Shown: positions 1 to 12,279, counted from the first letter of the stretch. The stretch is 64,000 nt of DNA from Allantophomopsis cytisporea (GCA_024752435.1 CP103035.1:496001-560000); one strand, 5' to 3'. The notes: generated from the sequence alone by a model not told the origin. Translations and numbers: made by a program.

Positions 1-662
1 AGCATCTTAGAACCGCCTATTACAACAGATCCGCATCCAACAAGCCCAACTCCATGCACTCCAAACTGCCTCTGGACAGGTCCCAGCAACAAGCGCTGCG
101 ATTGACGATACTACAACCCCAACATCTGAACGATCCAGATCCTCTTCATATGTTCAACTTCCACCTATGGTTCAGGCCACCACTCGTTCTCCAACATTGA
201 GCGCACGTTCGTCCCAAGTGCCAGTCCGCAGCTCCTTTGATCTCACACGTCCTGAATTGAATCGATCCCGTACTCCAAGTCGTACAGCAAGCCCCAGAGT
301 CAGAGCTACAAGCATAACTGGTGAGGCAGCCGAGACGTGGAATCTTCCTCCAAGAGATGAGAGTGCTTTCTATCAAGCAGAGACTCAGATGCTCACGAGA
401 GAAAACCAGATGCTTAGAATCAGAATCCGAGAACTTGGTGAGTTTATCACCTGACTGAATACTTACTATGCTTGTTACTGGATAGCTAACAATGCGAGCA
501 GAGCGACAAGCTAATGATAACAATCTGCACTCTCCTGTTACAAGAGAGCCTGCAAGGCCCTCCAACCTCGTTACTGCACGAAGTCATTCGATCTCTGAAG
601 ATGAGAATTCTTCAGCACAGCGCAATGTACCGGCGGGTGGTGAGGCTCCAAAGGAGGACTAA
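1..662 (+). CDS. 3' end of an unrecognised Gln/Ser-rich protein with a short coiled coil (5' partial)
   Basis: I do not recognise the family. The first ten bases end in TTAG and look like the tail of an intron, so coding starts at about 11. Exons seen: 11-437 and 502-662, with a GT-AG intron 438-501 that joins GAACTTG to AGCGACAA and keeps the frame; the stop TAA is at 660-662. The visible product is a Gln-rich stretch at the left edge, then a long Ser/Thr/Pro/Arg-rich disordered region, then a short amphipathic helix around ETQMLTRENQMLRIRIRELE that could be a leucine-zipper-like coiled coil, and an acidic, disordered tail ending in PKED. The spliced helix crosses the intron, which supports the junction. 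A nuclear or cytoskeletal coiled-coil protein would fit, but nothing here proves it. It converges on the L2HGDH gene across about 270 bp. Confidence 0.6.
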
Positions 663-933
663 ATCTTGCCCACAATAATGAATTGACTTGAACGACTTAT
701 GGCTGTACTATTGCATTGGAGGCATGGCGTTGTTGGGCAAAATTTGGGAAATTGGCCAAGAGCCCAGAATTCACACTGTCATTATGGCTGTGTTTGGCTG
801 GTTTGTGTCATTAGATTCCCGAATTAGAAAGGGGCCTCTAGTAGGAAAATGAAAAATCATATCATCCAATACATGTCCCTAGATAATGCTGCTTACTACC
901 CTCTTGTGACACGAATTATGAACGAGTTCCTGT

Positions 934-2340
934 TCAATCCAGCAACCGGTCGACTTCCTCGGCAATAGCCAAACTACTTGTCAGACCTGGACTCTCAATA
1001 CCCAACAAGTTCACAAATCCGTGATATCCGTCCTCCTCCTGAATGAAAAAATCTATGAATCCTTTTCCGCTGGCCACAGCACTGTTCTTACCCAACTTAG
1101 GCCTGATACCTGCGTAATCTGGCTTGATCTCCTCCTCCTTAATCCCTGGCATGAACTTCTTGATCTGCTCGATAGCCTGCGGTAACCTCTCACTACTGAC
1201 CGCCAAATTGTTTGGATCATCAACCCATTCAATGTCCGGCCCAAATCGTATCCGTCCACTAATATCCAGCGTAAGATGCGTGCCGAGTCCTCCAAGGCCC
1301 GGCTCCGGCGCAGGATAAATCAGCTTCCGAGTCGATGGCGACGATGGCGCATAGCTGAAGTAATTCCCCTTGGCGTAGTACTGTGTACGGTGCCTTTCTT
1401 CAGGCAAGATCATGTTATTGATATCACATGCGCCAAGCCCTGCGCTATTTACGATCGTCTCGCTGACAATAGTCGTTTCCTCCCCAGTCGCCTTATCCTT
1501 CGTTGTGATCTCCCATCCAGCGCATCCATCATTGTTCTGTCCCAGAGCCCGCACAGCCACCACTGCCGCATTGTACGCCACATCACCGCCGCGCTCCTCG
1601 AAAGACCCAAGCAGGTACTGCATATAGGAATGGCTGTCGATAATACCGGTCGTTGGGCTGTCAAGGATGCCCGTTTTCGCCCGCACGTCTGGTTCCTGAG
1701 CGGCTGCGGCATCCAGGGACACGAATTCCGTGGGCACTCCGATTTCTCGTGAAAACTTGTGGACTTTCTCAAGCTCCTCCAATTGTTGCTCGGTCTGCGC
1801 TACAATCCATTTGCCCATGTTGTTGTGGGGAATTGAGTGTTTCCTGCATAGAGCGTACATCATTTCTTTGCCTTTGATGCATAGTCGTGTCTTCAAGGAG
1901 TCAGCGCCATAGTAGAGACCAGCGTGGATAACCTAAGGAACTTGTCAGTTTGCTCCTAGTCTTCTGTATTCGCCTTCTCATGTCTCTTGTGACTAGTCTT
2001 CGGTTGAGGCTTTTTGAAATAATGCTTGTTCACATACCTCGCTGTTTCGCGAGCTCGTCTCCATGCCGACATGACTGTTACGTTCAATGAGGAGAGTACT
2101 GGTGCCTTCCCTTGATGCAAGTTTGCGGGCAATAGCCAAACCAACTGCTCCGCCACCAATGACCTGTTGTTAAGAACCATGTCAGTATTCCGAACTACAC
2201 ACTTTAAACTATATGATGGCGCTTTTGAGCAGGGGAAATATGCGACGTACAGCATGAGTGAAATCGGTTGATTTACGAGTCGAGGTAGCAAACCCACGAC
2301 ATTGAGAGACCAATTGACCTCTTACTGTTCGAGATAACAT
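934..2340 (-). CDS. L2HGDH: L-2-hydroxyglutarate dehydrogenase, mitochondrial (FAD-dependent oxidoreductase)
   Basis: Exons on the minus strand: 2340-2251, 2163-2038 and 1932-934, giving 404 residues, the usual size for the family. The N-terminus (MLSRTVRGQLVSQCRGFATS) is basic and Ser-rich with few acids, as in a mitochondrial presequence. It is followed at about residues 31-38 by the Rossmann FAD-binding VIGGGAVG and at about 66-80 by SSRNSEVIHAGLYY, a signature of the L2HGDH/DAO superfamily. The end carries GIRPKL and GIESPGLTSS, typical of FAD closure in this family. The known role is oxidation of L-2-hydroxyglutarate, a malate dehydrogenase side product, to 2-oxoglutarate in the matrix or inner membrane; that is taken from the family. 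Both junctions are in frame (phase 0) with GTACGT and GTATGT donors. It lies co-directionally downstream of SRP68, about 280 bp apart. Confidence 0.9.
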
Positions 2341-2623
2341 CGTAAAGTATAAATCACCAAAATTGGGCTCTACGACATTAATATATATTTTTTGAGAATT
2401 TCGTCGTAGGAATTTTGATAGTTTGCATCGGAAAAATATCGTGCTTATCGGATGATGCAATTGATAAGGTGGAGTCTGCTACCCGGTCCTTTACAAATGG
2501 CGTTCGCGCTTTTGCCAAGGCTGTATACGAGGCTGATTTCACAGATATGCCTTCAAACTCTAAGGATACAACAAGTGCTGGCTGCCAAAAAGGTCAAGTG
2601 GTAATTGATCTACTTTATGGGTT

Positions 2624-4577
2624 CTATCTACCAAAACCAAACCAACCCTTCTTTTGTGCTGGCTGCTCCTGAGTTTGTGCCGGTGCGGCAGCTTCAACTT
2701 CAGAAGTAGTCGCCGCAGCCACCTGTCGCTCTTGACCTGGATAATCAATATAGTTCCAAGCAACATCAAAGAACAATGGTTTCACAGGGGCTGCTTCTAA
2801 CTTTGGCGGGTAAGAGACGAGATTCTTTGGATCCACGTTTTGTGGTGGGTATTGGGTCATCTTCTCGATGAGTGGCAAGCTGGAAGCAGCTGTGTTATTG
2901 GCTGATGACTGAGAAGTGAGGGTATGGATTTCGAGCAGGGCGCGATGACGTTGCAGTTCACTCTGGAGGAGAGTCTGAAGGTATTCAACCGATGAAGTAT
3001 ATATTGTGAAGCTTGGAGGCGCGTCGTTGTCCAATTCGTTCAGGGCCACCAAGATTGGTGAGACCCGGCCAATAAGAGTTGAAGCACGGGCAATGAGAGC
3101 AAGAGCGTTTTTGTGATTAGAAAGCAGTGCATGCGATCGAGCGATAGCTAAACACCTAGATAATCATTAGTTTTGAGGGATGAGAATTATGCAAGTCTAC
3201 ATACTTAAGAGCTTGGAAGTAGCCGAGTTTTGCATCCAGCTCTTGCAAAAATGCTGTATCCGCTGCAACACCTGGAAGTTCTTTGACAGACTCCAAACTT
3301 TGAAGCGTTGCGTCATACATCACAACCTTCTCCCTGAGCCTGGCAAGCTGTCGTCCAAAGCCTTCATCGTTTAATGAAGCAGATTTATCTGACTTCTTTG
3401 GTCTAGCAATCGCGGCACCTTCAATTAATGCGCCATCGTTTGGACCGCTCAACACTCGATTTCTTCCAATCCGCCAGCTTATCAAATCGTAGTTAATGGC
3501 TGTTCTTGTGATCTGGAGACTTTGCATCCGTTTATCTCCTTGACCAACACCTTCAGTCGTAAGTTCGTCAATAGCTGCCTTCGTAGCATCCACGGCATCT
3601 TGGCTCTTGATGAGAATATCATCGTAGGCGGCAGCATCTTCTTTCGAGTGTCCTTTTCCGGAAGTCGATAGCACTTCCGTAAGCTTTGTAGCAGCTGCAT
3701 TCACGGAGGCTAGCGTAGCAGCAATGGAGGCATCTTCAATGTCCACTTGTCGTGATCTCCAGGTGATTGTCTTTGGGGCATTGTCGGTTCCAGCTGTGCC
3801 ATCGCTGCTCTTCTGTTCCTTCAGTGTTCCCGGTTGAAGCTTCTCTACCAAGTCTACAAGCTCAGCATCGCTAGTTGGAAAGTGTTTCTTCGCGATTGCC
3901 GGAATGGCAGCAGTTCGCGGAATTCGCAACTGGTATGCGCCGTATCGTATACTTGGATCGATTGTACCTGTAAGAAGGTCTCTAAACGTGTCGCTCTTTG
4001 TAGACAGCTCCAAAGCACTGTAGATAACCCTTGCTTCTGCAAATTCCTTCAAGCACTCTTCCCAGCTCTGTTTCTCGAACTGTACGGCACCATTTAAGGA
4101 TGCGGCATATGCACGCGCCTCGAGTAAATCCGTATCCGTCGCACCGGTTGTAGATCGATCATTGAGGAGTGTTGCTATATCAACAGCATAGGTAGATGCC
4201 TTGTGGAGACGAGAGATGATGTGCGATCTGGTCGAGCCGGATATACCTTTTGTGTCAGCTGCATGCTCCGACTTCATGAACATAGCATGCGCCCAAGCTC
4301 GCTCAGCAATCGATAGCTGTAGATGAACATATCTTGGCAAGAGTCAGTATATATTAGGTGTATTTGTCGACATCAGAATTGCATACTCGCGATTGCTGCC
4401 AATATCTTGTGCTGTTATAGGCGCCTTATTGGAATATTTGGCACCTTTACGAGTCGTTCTCCCAAGTCTCTTGCGAATATTGAGTATCCGGCTCGAAAGC
4501 TGTGATCGATATGTACTATAATCCCCAAAGAGTAAGGCCTTGTCGCGTCCTTCGACGACAAATTTTGTGATCTCCAT
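2624..4577 (-). CDS. SRP68: Signal recognition particle subunit SRP68
   Basis: Exons 4577-4387, 4332-3205 and 3155-2624 encode 616 residues, the normal length for SRP68. The N-terminal RNA-binding domain is recognisable by LLFGDYSTYRSQLSSRI and RKRLGRTTRKGAKYS near residues 15-50, followed across intron 1 by NREYVHLQLSIAERAWAHAM. The middle is helical and TPR-like. The C-terminal part contains VAWNYIDYPGQ, the region that in other eukaryotes contacts SRP72, and the protein ends in a basic KKGWFGFGR tail. SRP68 binds 7S RNA and forms the SRP68/72 heterodimer that helps target nascent secretory chains to the ER; this comes from the family. Intron 1 splits a Glu codon (GA|A) and intron 2 a Lys codon (AA|G). 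It is divergent from the PPR gene, with 385 bp between start codons. Confidence 0.92.
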
Positions 4578-4962
4578 TGTACTTGAGCTTATGATTTGCT
4601 GAACGTGGGGTTTAGTTACCTTGGTATGGGTGCTCGATCGTAGCCTCGGTGATTATATAATCCGTACTCCGAGAAAGTCAAACCATCATGCGTTTACATC
4701 AGGGTAATTATTACAAAAGTTTCGCCCCTTCATATTCCCATCTTACCCACCTCGGTGTACATACACCGGTTGCTCATTCTTGTGACTGGGCCGGTTGCTC
4801 TTGGAACAAAGCATGCTTTCTGTCAGTAGGAATTGTTCATCTCATGGATTGTAGAAACAAAGCTGACGTCCTTCAAGGCCTAGAGATTTTGCGCAAGATC
4901 CCACAGTAACCGTAAAAAATCGACCCCACCGATTGCTTCGAACTCAATATTGCTTCTGGGGT
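4578..4962. promoter_or_regulatory. Bidirectional intergenic region between SRP68 (-) and the PPR gene (+)
   Basis: These 385 bp separate two divergent start codons. A TATA-like AT stretch (GATTATATAA) lies at 4651-4660. A small open frame on + (4688-4909, 73 codons) ends 53 bp before the PPR start codon and would act as an upstream ORF if transcription starts that far up. Nothing else stands out. Confidence 0.4.
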
Positions 4963-7900
4963 ATGCTCGAGCGTACTGCAGGATGTCTAGAATCAGGCAG
5001 CTTACGGCGTCTTGTTCCAAGGTCGGAGAGACCTTTCAAGAGTCGCCGCATGCTCCATTCAGCATTCTGGAGTCACGGCGCAAATGAATTGGATCTTTCC
5101 TCCATGTGGGCAGAGTTGGCCACTGAACGCCAATTAGAATGTCATGATCAGGCACAGTCGATCCAAGGGACAAGCTCCTCTTCCGCACCAGCATTGGACT
5201 TTCTCTACCCTTTGAACCCATTAGCGTTTCTGGGCCAATACTCCATCCTACGGCTCCTTGAGCGGCAAGACTCTCGACGGAACAGATTAAATATTGCGCG
5301 GCTCGGTCAAAGGTCTTATTCATCCGCTACGGCCTCTGCTGAGGGAAAGGTGGATAGCACTCGAACAGACTACGCAGAAAGTGATATACCGACCGACAGT
5401 AGTCTCCCTGCGATATCGTCCCAGCATATCCTTTCTCAACTTCGAGAACTAATCAAAACAAATGGTACAAGCATCGCAGACTTTGAGGAAGCATGGCGAC
5501 TTTATTATATGCTAGATCAAACTGAGAAGCATCTAGTTGAAAAGGATCTTCTCTCATATTTGGCCACATCAAAACGTCGAATTGATGCTGAGCGCACGAT
5601 TTCCCTATTTTCTGGATTGCCTCTCGATCAAAGAAATGATAAGCGATATTCTGCAATGATTCGAGCTTATCTTGTTCTTGACGACATACCAGCAGCCATT
5701 CAAACACATAAAGACGCGTTGTCTTCACCGCTCGTCACAAAAGACCACCCTTGCGGTACTGACTATCTTATTGCCCATTTTCTGGACGCAAAGACATATT
5801 CACTGGCTTGGGAAGCGTGGCAAAGGACTACTCCGAACCGTCAACATGGCAGATTTGCTTTGTGGCGCGCGGTGGATGATATGGTAAATCTCCAGGAATG
5901 CGCACTTGCATTAGCAAGTTACAACCAGAAATATACCTCTCAGGTTACTAGTTCAATTGTGCTACCTGAGAGAGAGCGCATGAGTACTTTCACGGCAGCT
6001 GTTCTTTCTAGGGCATTGGTGCCCAAGAGGCAACCGATAGATTCCTCGAAGCACTTGAGGATCTGGCGCTACCTTCAGAATTTGAATGCTGATACCGCTG
6101 ATATATATGAAACTACAATCACTAAACTCCTGGATTCTGGTCACACTAAATTGGCTACTCAATGTTATCGCAAGTTCCGACAACGCTCTGATACGAAAAT
6201 TAGTCGGCTGACTCTACACGGCATTCTCGGCGTGTTTTGCAAGAATTACAGCATACGTGGTATGCAGGAGGTACTAGATGACTTCTTCCGTTACTACAAT
6301 GGACCTACTGCCATATGTTACAGGATGTGTCTGTCTGAGTTCGCGAGGCAAGGAGATGTCACTACAGTCAAAACTCTTTTCAAACAATTTTCTGACCGAT
6401 TCTTTACCCGCGGTAAGCCAACTAATGTTGATGAGTTAGCCCCTTTGCTGCATGTACATGCTAGAAGAGGCGAACTCAACGAAACCCTAGCAGCGTTTGA
6501 CCAAATAAATTCCAAATATGGGATGCAGCCCAATCTCGGATCCTACAATATACTCTTGAGCGCTCATGCTAAAGTCAATGATATTGATGGTGCTGTGTCA
6601 CTTTTTGAAACTATTTTGCACAGAACGCCTTTCGGTCCAGACCACTACACATTTGGGACAATGATGAGTATATGTGTGGCTCGGGGTGATCTAGAAGGAG
6701 CTGAGGAGCTTCTTGGCATGGCAGAGGAACGCAAAGTGCGAAAAACGACTGCTATGATCGATGTTATTGCTCTGGGTCTCGTTCAAGAAGGACGGCTTCT
6801 TGAGGCCGAGAGAATCTGCGAGAGCGCGTTGAAGATGGAGTTGGAGGGCTCTTTAGTAAGGATGTGGAATACCCTCTTGGCTGCCCATGCCATGCGTACG
6901 GATCTTGTCAGTACCAATCGAATATTAAGGCGAATGCAAGACGCAGGGCTGAAATTTGATGCGCTTACCTATGCTGCACTCATGCAGGTGCTTGCAATCT
7001 CTCGTCAGCCTGACCGAGCCTACACAATTCTGACGAAGGTAATGCCTGCAGCTGGCATTCGTGCGACAAATTTCCACTACGCAGTCGTTATGGGAGGCTA
7101 CATCGCTATTGGGGAAACTGACAAGGTTTTCAATGTTCACAAGAGGATGCTAGAACGCGGTATCCTTCCTTCAACAAGCACTCATAGGCCGGTTCTCGCG
7201 GCCAGTGCTATCCAGGACCAGACAGATACCCCAGTGGGAGAGCGTCTGCAACGAGCCGATCAGTACTTCCAGGCAGCTCTTGTCAATATGGATGCGCAGG
7301 AAATTGTACAATCACCGAGAAAGGGTACGGGACATCTACCTCTTGATGTTGCTCTTCCGTCGGCTTACTTCGATTACCTCATATTCGTTTATGCACAGAG
7401 AGGATCATCCACTCAAGTCCAAGAATTGTATGGGCGATATCTTGCGGCTCTACCTCCGAATCGTCGTAATGAGCCTTCCACCAAGGTTCTGAATGCCTTG
7501 ATGATAGCCAAGTTACGCGAAAAGGATTATAACGGTGTCTCTCAGTGCTGGGATCTCATTTTCTCGCAAGTCAAGGAACAATCCATTATTTCAGGGACCT
7601 TGGATGGTGATGAGTTACGTGAGCCTAGTATAGCAAAGTCTCGTGAGTATGATTTATCTACTCCTCTCTCGACATATATCATGTCCCTTGGGGAACAGAA
7701 CAAACTCCGTGAGTTACACATTTTCATCACTCAGATCCTTGAACTGGGATTCAAGTTAGACAACAAAAACTGGAATCTCTACGTCCAGACACTGTCGCGC
7801 AAATGGCAGTACAAAGACGCTTTTGCATTCTGTGAGCAGAATCTTATGGATGGTTGGATGGGATGGCAAAAAAATCGACAGCAGTTACCTGGTCCAACTA

Positions 7901-8151
7901 AACTCTCCTCATTACAACGAATGCTTGGAAAAGACCGGGCATATCTGAGGCCCAACACTCACACTTTACTGTTCCTTGGTAGAGCACTCTTGGATTTACG
8001 GGCCGCTTCTGCAGAAGGAAGAGCTGCTAGGGACTTGCTGGCGGAAATAGAGGAATCGTGTCCGAAAACTGTAGCCGCCATAGGGACTATGCCAAGCCTC
8101 GACTCGGATTTGGAGAATCAGATATTACGAGCAGACATGGGGCAATTGTAG
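4963..8151 (+). CDS. Mitochondrial pentatricopeptide-repeat protein, Cya5-like
   Basis: A single exon of 1062 residues. I place the start at the ATG at 4963 because the open frame upstream only has a TTG and because MLERTAGCLESGSLRRL is the N-terminal pattern I associate with this family in filamentous fungi. The first 60 residues are basic and Ser/Arg-rich, as in a mitochondrial presequence. From about residue 150 to 930 it is built of helical PPR-like units; clear examples are the segments starting QPNLGSYNILLSAHAKVND, PDHYTFGTMMSICVARGDL and KFDALTYAALMQVLAIS. The best match by layout is the Neurospora CYA-5 group, which acts in COX1 mRNA translation or stability. PPR and mitochondrial location are well supported; the Cya5 role is inference. 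No introns are needed. Confidence 0.85.
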   Translation: MLERTAGCLESGSLRRLVPRSERPFKSRRMLHSAFWSHGANELDLSSMWAELATERQLECHDQAQSIQGTSSSSAPALDFLYPLNPLAFLGQYSILRLLERQDSRRNRLNIARLGQRSYSSATASAEGKVDSTRTDYAESDIPTDSSLPAISSQHILSQLRELIKTNGTSIADFEEAWRLYYMLDQTEKHLVEKDLLSYLATSKRRIDAERTISLFSGLPLDQRNDKRYSAMIRAYLVLDDIPAAIQTHKDALSSPLVTKDHPCGTDYLIAHFLDAKTYSLAWEAWQRTTPNRQHGRFALWRAVDDMVNLQECALALASYNQKYTSQVTSSIVLPERERMSTFTAAVLSRALVPKRQPIDSSKHLRIWRYLQNLNADTADIYETTITKLLDSGHTKLATQCYRKFRQRSDTKISRLTLHGILGVFCKNYSIRGMQEVLDDFFRYYNGPTAICYRMCLSEFARQGDVTTVKTLFKQFSDRFFTRGKPTNVDELAPLLHVHARRGELNETLAAFDQINSKYGMQPNLGSYNILLSAHAKVNDIDGAVSLFETILHRTPFGPDHYTFGTMMSICVARGDLEGAEELLGMAEERKVRKTTAMIDVIALGLVQEGRLLEAERICESALKMELEGSLVRMWNTLLAAHAMRTDLVSTNRILRRMQDAGLKFDALTYAALMQVLAISRQPDRAYTILTKVMPAAGIRATNFHYAVVMGGYIAIGETDKVFNVHKRMLERGILPSTSTHRPVLAASAIQDQTDTPVGERLQRADQYFQAALVNMDAQEIVQSPRKGTGHLPLDVALPSAYFDYLIFVYAQRGSSTQVQELYGRYLAALPPNRRNEPSTKVLNALMIAKLREKDYNGVSQCWDLIFSQVKEQSIISGTLDGDELREPSIAKSREYDLSTPLSTYIMSLGEQNKLRELHIFITQILELGFKLDNKNWNLYVQTLSRKWQYKDAFAFCEQNLMDGWMGWQKNRQQLPGPTKLSSLQRMLGKDRAYLRPNTHTLLFLGRALLDLRAASAEGRAARDLLAEIEESCPKTVAAIGTMPSLDSDLENQILRADMGQL

Positions 8152-9473
8152 ATCTGGGTTTGTGTATTAATTTATGTATCAATATGTATATCAAATTTAT
8201 AGAGGAGCCAATATTTGAATAGCTGCATATGAGCACGTGTCAAGCTTAGAAGGAGTGGAAAGTCACTGAGGTCCAATAACAGCCCAAGACATGTAACGCA
8301 ATGGATGTTCGATAGGAGTTGGCTCTCGTCTTCTCTTAGTTCTATTAGTAAGCATACACTCAGACACCGACAGCTGACTGGCGATATATCCCGTTATAAA
8401 TAATGTATAACCTCCTCACGGCATCCAATCTTGGCGTTCAGGCAACGAACGATTCGACATTAGATTATTCGGTTTTCGCTTTTACAGATAAGTGCGAATC
8501 TACGTCGTCGGAAAGATAGTTCTACCGGCTTAATAATCCAGCACGTGAGTCATGCTGTCCTTATACGTCAGTGATGGACAAGCGCTTACATGGGAAAAGT
8601 AAACAATTCGGCTACCATAGTCCTAGTCCAGTAACAATTGTAAGACTGCTGTTAAAACTTTTGGCAGCTAAGCTTTCGAGCTTACTCAAATAAACAGATA
8701 TTTAGCCCCAAATGCATCAACCGTCTTGAATACTACCATGGTGCATGAGGCTTTCTACGGAGGCTTTCTGATTATGCAGCATCAGTGGCTTGCTAATTCG
8801 TGCTCATTCTTTGTTCATACAGTATAGCACACAAGCACGACTTGACTCGATGGAGATAAGATTACCAACCTTATCGCTTCAAATTCATCGTCAAAGGCAG
8901 CTTAAACATGTCAGCAATAAGTCTTCTCATCCACAACATATACTACTTTCGCGTGTTGACTCAAATCATCACGTTTGGGGCTTTTAGAAGTGCGGTAAGT
9001 GAGCAGCCATCGAGCTTAGTAGTCCCAAGTATTGGATTCATCGACAAATCGACCATTGAGTACGCCGCGTATTATTCAGCACTATGCTTTGAAATGGTGT
9101 TCAGTAATTCAGTAATGTGTCGTGGAAGCTTCAAGATAGAGAGCTTCAGTCTTGAACTTGAGTACGTAGTAAGTGCTTCATATTGACTTTGTCATTTACA
9201 TAAAGACCCAGATATCCCTTCCGTTCACTTCTCTACTATATTTTTCAACTCATCTTCAGCTTCAGCATCAGCTTCACTGGTCAAGCTGAAACACTTCTTC
9301 CTTATTTGATATAATTTTTTTTTGCATCCGTCTTCATTGATAGAAGCCAAAAAGGATTACGTACAAGTGGACGTACAGAACGCTCCCCTCAGAACTTCCA
9401 TCCTCCGTTTTTCCAGCTGTGCGAGCAGACTCGGCATCAATTTGATAGACAAGCTCGGCGACTGTGATCAGCA
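8152..9473. other. Intergenic region, no gene recognised
   Basis: AT-rich spacer between the PPR and MFS genes, both on +. Only short open frames are present (longest about 90 codons), without family resemblance or convincing splice partners. The last 200 bp become CT-rich and then hold a T-run (9316-9323), consistent with the leader of the MFS gene. Confidence 0.5.
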
Positions 9474-11295
9474 ATGGAGACTATTCGTGATGCACCTGTC
9501 GGGCAGATCATCAGATGGATTACTAAAAATAAATACTTGAAATATCCGGAAGAGGAGCCCGATTTTCAATGTCCTACCTGTTATGCCGATCCAGCTTATC
9601 TGCTGAGAGAAGAGAAGCCTCCAGTTCCTGATGAAATCTCATCATCTCCTGGCACTGCTCGTACTTCTCACACTGCTCGAGATTCTACCCATGGCATACT
9701 ATCAGATGATCCAGAGAAGGTCAGTGTGATCCATCAAAGATATTGAACTTCACTAACACTTGCTACAGGCTGAAGGTTCTCCACCCAGTCGCTCATCTAG
9801 TGATTCGGTGAACCTACCATCAACTCAGAATGCCTTGAGTTTGGAGCAGACTAAGAGTAAACCTATCACTCCGCAGAGAACTAAAGACGGCGTGATTCTG
9901 GTTGATTGGTACACAGAAGATGACCCAGCAAATCCACAAAACTGGTCGGATCTGAAACGTGTATCTGTCTCTTTCATCATATGCGCTTATACCTTTGTCG
10001 TATACAGTGGATCAGCCATCTATACCTCCGGTGAAGCGGGTGTCATGGAAGCCTTCACAGTCAATGCTACCGAAGCTGCCTTGCCATTGTCTCTCTACGT
10101 TCTCGCATATGGTATCGGACCTCTGCTCTTCTCTCCATTATCTGAGATCCCAATTATTGGTCGAAACCCCATTTATGCCTCGACGTTCGTCTTGTTCACT
10201 ATCCTTTCGATTCCAACTGCTGTTGTTGGGAACTTCGCAGGTCTCCTCGTGCTACGTTTCTTACAAGGCTTCTTTGGATCTCCTTGCTTGGCGACGGGAG
10301 CGGCAACCTTTCAAGACATGTACAGCATGCTGGTTCTTCCATACGCACTGATTGCTTGGGTGGCAGCCGCTTATTGTGGTCCAGCCTTGGGACCATTGCT
10401 TTCAGGATTTGCCACCGAAGCCGAAGGCTGGCGATGGGCTCTATGGGAGATCGTGTGGGCGGCTGCCCCAGTTATGGTGGTCATGCTTCTCTTCCTTCCA
10501 GAGACTTATGCACCCAACCTGCTCCTGCGACGCGCCAAGCGCCTCAGAAAGTTGACCAACAACCCCAAGCTCCAGTCACAATCCGAGATCGATCAGCGAA
10601 ACATGAAGCCCTCGACAGTCGCTTGGGACGCCGTCATCAAGCCATTGGAAATCACCTTTAAAGATCCAGCCATCGCCTTCGTCAACTTGTACACGGCCCT
10701 CATCTACGGCATCTACTACTCCTTCTTCGAGGTCTTCCCCCTCGTTTACACCCCCTTATACGGCTTCTCCACCGGCATGATCGGTGTCGTCTTCACCTGC
10801 GTCCTCGTCGCCTGTCTCATCGCTGTAGTCATCTATGTCGCCTATCTTCGATGGTATCTCATCCCCGATATCCTGACAAACGGAATGCGCGTACAGGAAC
10901 ACCGCCTGGTACCAGCGCTGATCTGCTGCTTCGGACCCGTCATTGGCCTCTTCCTATTCGCATGGACCGCGAGAGCTGATATCCATTGGATCGTATGTAC
11001 GATTGGCATCGTCATCTATGGTGCCAGCGTCTTCATCGTCATGCAATGTATCTTCGTCTATGTCCCGATGAGTTACCCTCAATATGCAGCCAGTTTGTTC
11101 GCTGCCAACGACTTCTTCCGAAGCGCCATGGCTTGTGGAAGTATCCTGTACGCCAGACCGCTTTTCAGAAACTTGGGCATCGGAAAGGGTGTCTCTGTTC
11201 TCGGCGGGCTCAGTGTTCTTGGTATCATTGGAATGTTCTGCCTGTACTTCTATGGTGCGAAGCTCAGAGCCCGATCCAAGTTTGCCATGGCTTGA
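9474..11295 (+). CDS. MFS drug:H+ antiporter, DHA1 family (Flr1/Caf5-like)
   Basis: Exons 9474-9719 and 9769-11295 give 590 residues; the 49-nt intron joins DDPEK to AEGSP in phase 0. Residues 1-130 are hydrophilic and cytosolic and include the DPANPQNWSDLKR box that precedes TM1 in DHA1 transporters. Twelve hydrophobic segments follow in two blocks of six. FSPLSEIPIIGRNPIY is the loop 2-3 motif (motif A equivalent) and LQGFFGSPCLATGAATFQDM lies in TM4-5, as in fungal Flr1-type multidrug exporters. The central loop between the halves (LRKLTNNPKLQ...) is the usual basic linker. The family pumps azoles, benomyl-type fungicides or plant and self toxins out across the plasma membrane; the substrate cannot be told here. 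The first exon holds an unusual CPTC pair and is long for the family. Confidence 0.88.
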
Positions 11296-11530
11296 TCTCT
11301 GGATTGATCGTTGACTTTGCTGTTGGTGGTCTTCTTGAATATCTCTTTGCCTAATATCTTATGTGTCATGTATTATGTTCTTGTTTCTTTTTCGGTTATC
11401 ACGAAAGAGGAAGTTGTAATATTAGAGAATATTCGTGGATCTAATATGGGTCCAGGGGGGAGGGGGGAAGTGGGCGTTATTGGAGATATCAAGGGTTTGA
11501 TTTGGATAGAATGAGTTAGATTGATAATAT

Positions 11531-11532
<2 letters not shown>

Positions 11533-11571
<39 letters not shown>
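11533..11571. repeat. (AT)n microsatellite, about 19 units
   Basis: Uninterrupted alternating AT directly 3' of the MFS gene. Confidence 0.95.
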
Positions 11572-11572
<1 letters not shown>

Positions 11573-12247
11573 CTAGCGATATAATTACACGAATTATCGA
11601 AGTTCCTCAATCATATTTGAACAATTGTGAAGACAACGACTCAGTTGCATAACAACAAATGATACATGCTTCGAATGAATTGGATAGCCAGGCGGAAGGT
11701 GATTCACTGTGGAATATCCAGCGAGCGAACACATCAATGAACTTGGGAAATCAACAATCAAAGTGGTGTTGTCAGCCGCATATTATTATTTTGGTAGTAA
11801 AGTCATTACATGTTGCGATGTACGCATAATCTCCAAATCTGTTCGAAAATGGCAGGCATTTTCCTTAAATAATTTGCACATCCATACAAATTGCGTAGGC
11901 GAGGCAGTCGGGAAATCAAATTGATTGAGAGAGGCGAGATTATTGGTGCCTATGGGAAATAGACGTTGAAGCTCGCTAAGTGCATTGGTCGAAGCATGAG
12001 ATTTATATGATAACGGGTGGGGGAAGGGTATGGGTGTGGCAGGCAAAGCATCGAAGCAAATCTTAATGCGTAGTTCAGGAAGAAAGGGTTGATCAGGCTT
12101 GTGTGGTGAGACATTCTCTTCTGCTTCCTCGGTCCATCCTCTGTTGTGCACAGTCTGCAGCGATGGGGAGGAGGGTGGATGATGATTGAGATGAGAGAAG
12201 ATTGAGATAGCAATCAATCAAATCAATGATCATGGAATGTTGGGTTC

Positions 12248-12279
12248 GACTGACTGACTGACTGACTGACTGACTGACT
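12248..12279. repeat. (GACT)n microsatellite, 8 units
   Basis: Perfect tetranucleotide array in the gap upstream of the septin gene. Confidence 0.95.

Noticed and set aside
11533..11571. Telomere or origin element
   Set aside because: A plain AT dinucleotide array in mid-window next to ordinary genes; no telomeric TTAGGG repeat.
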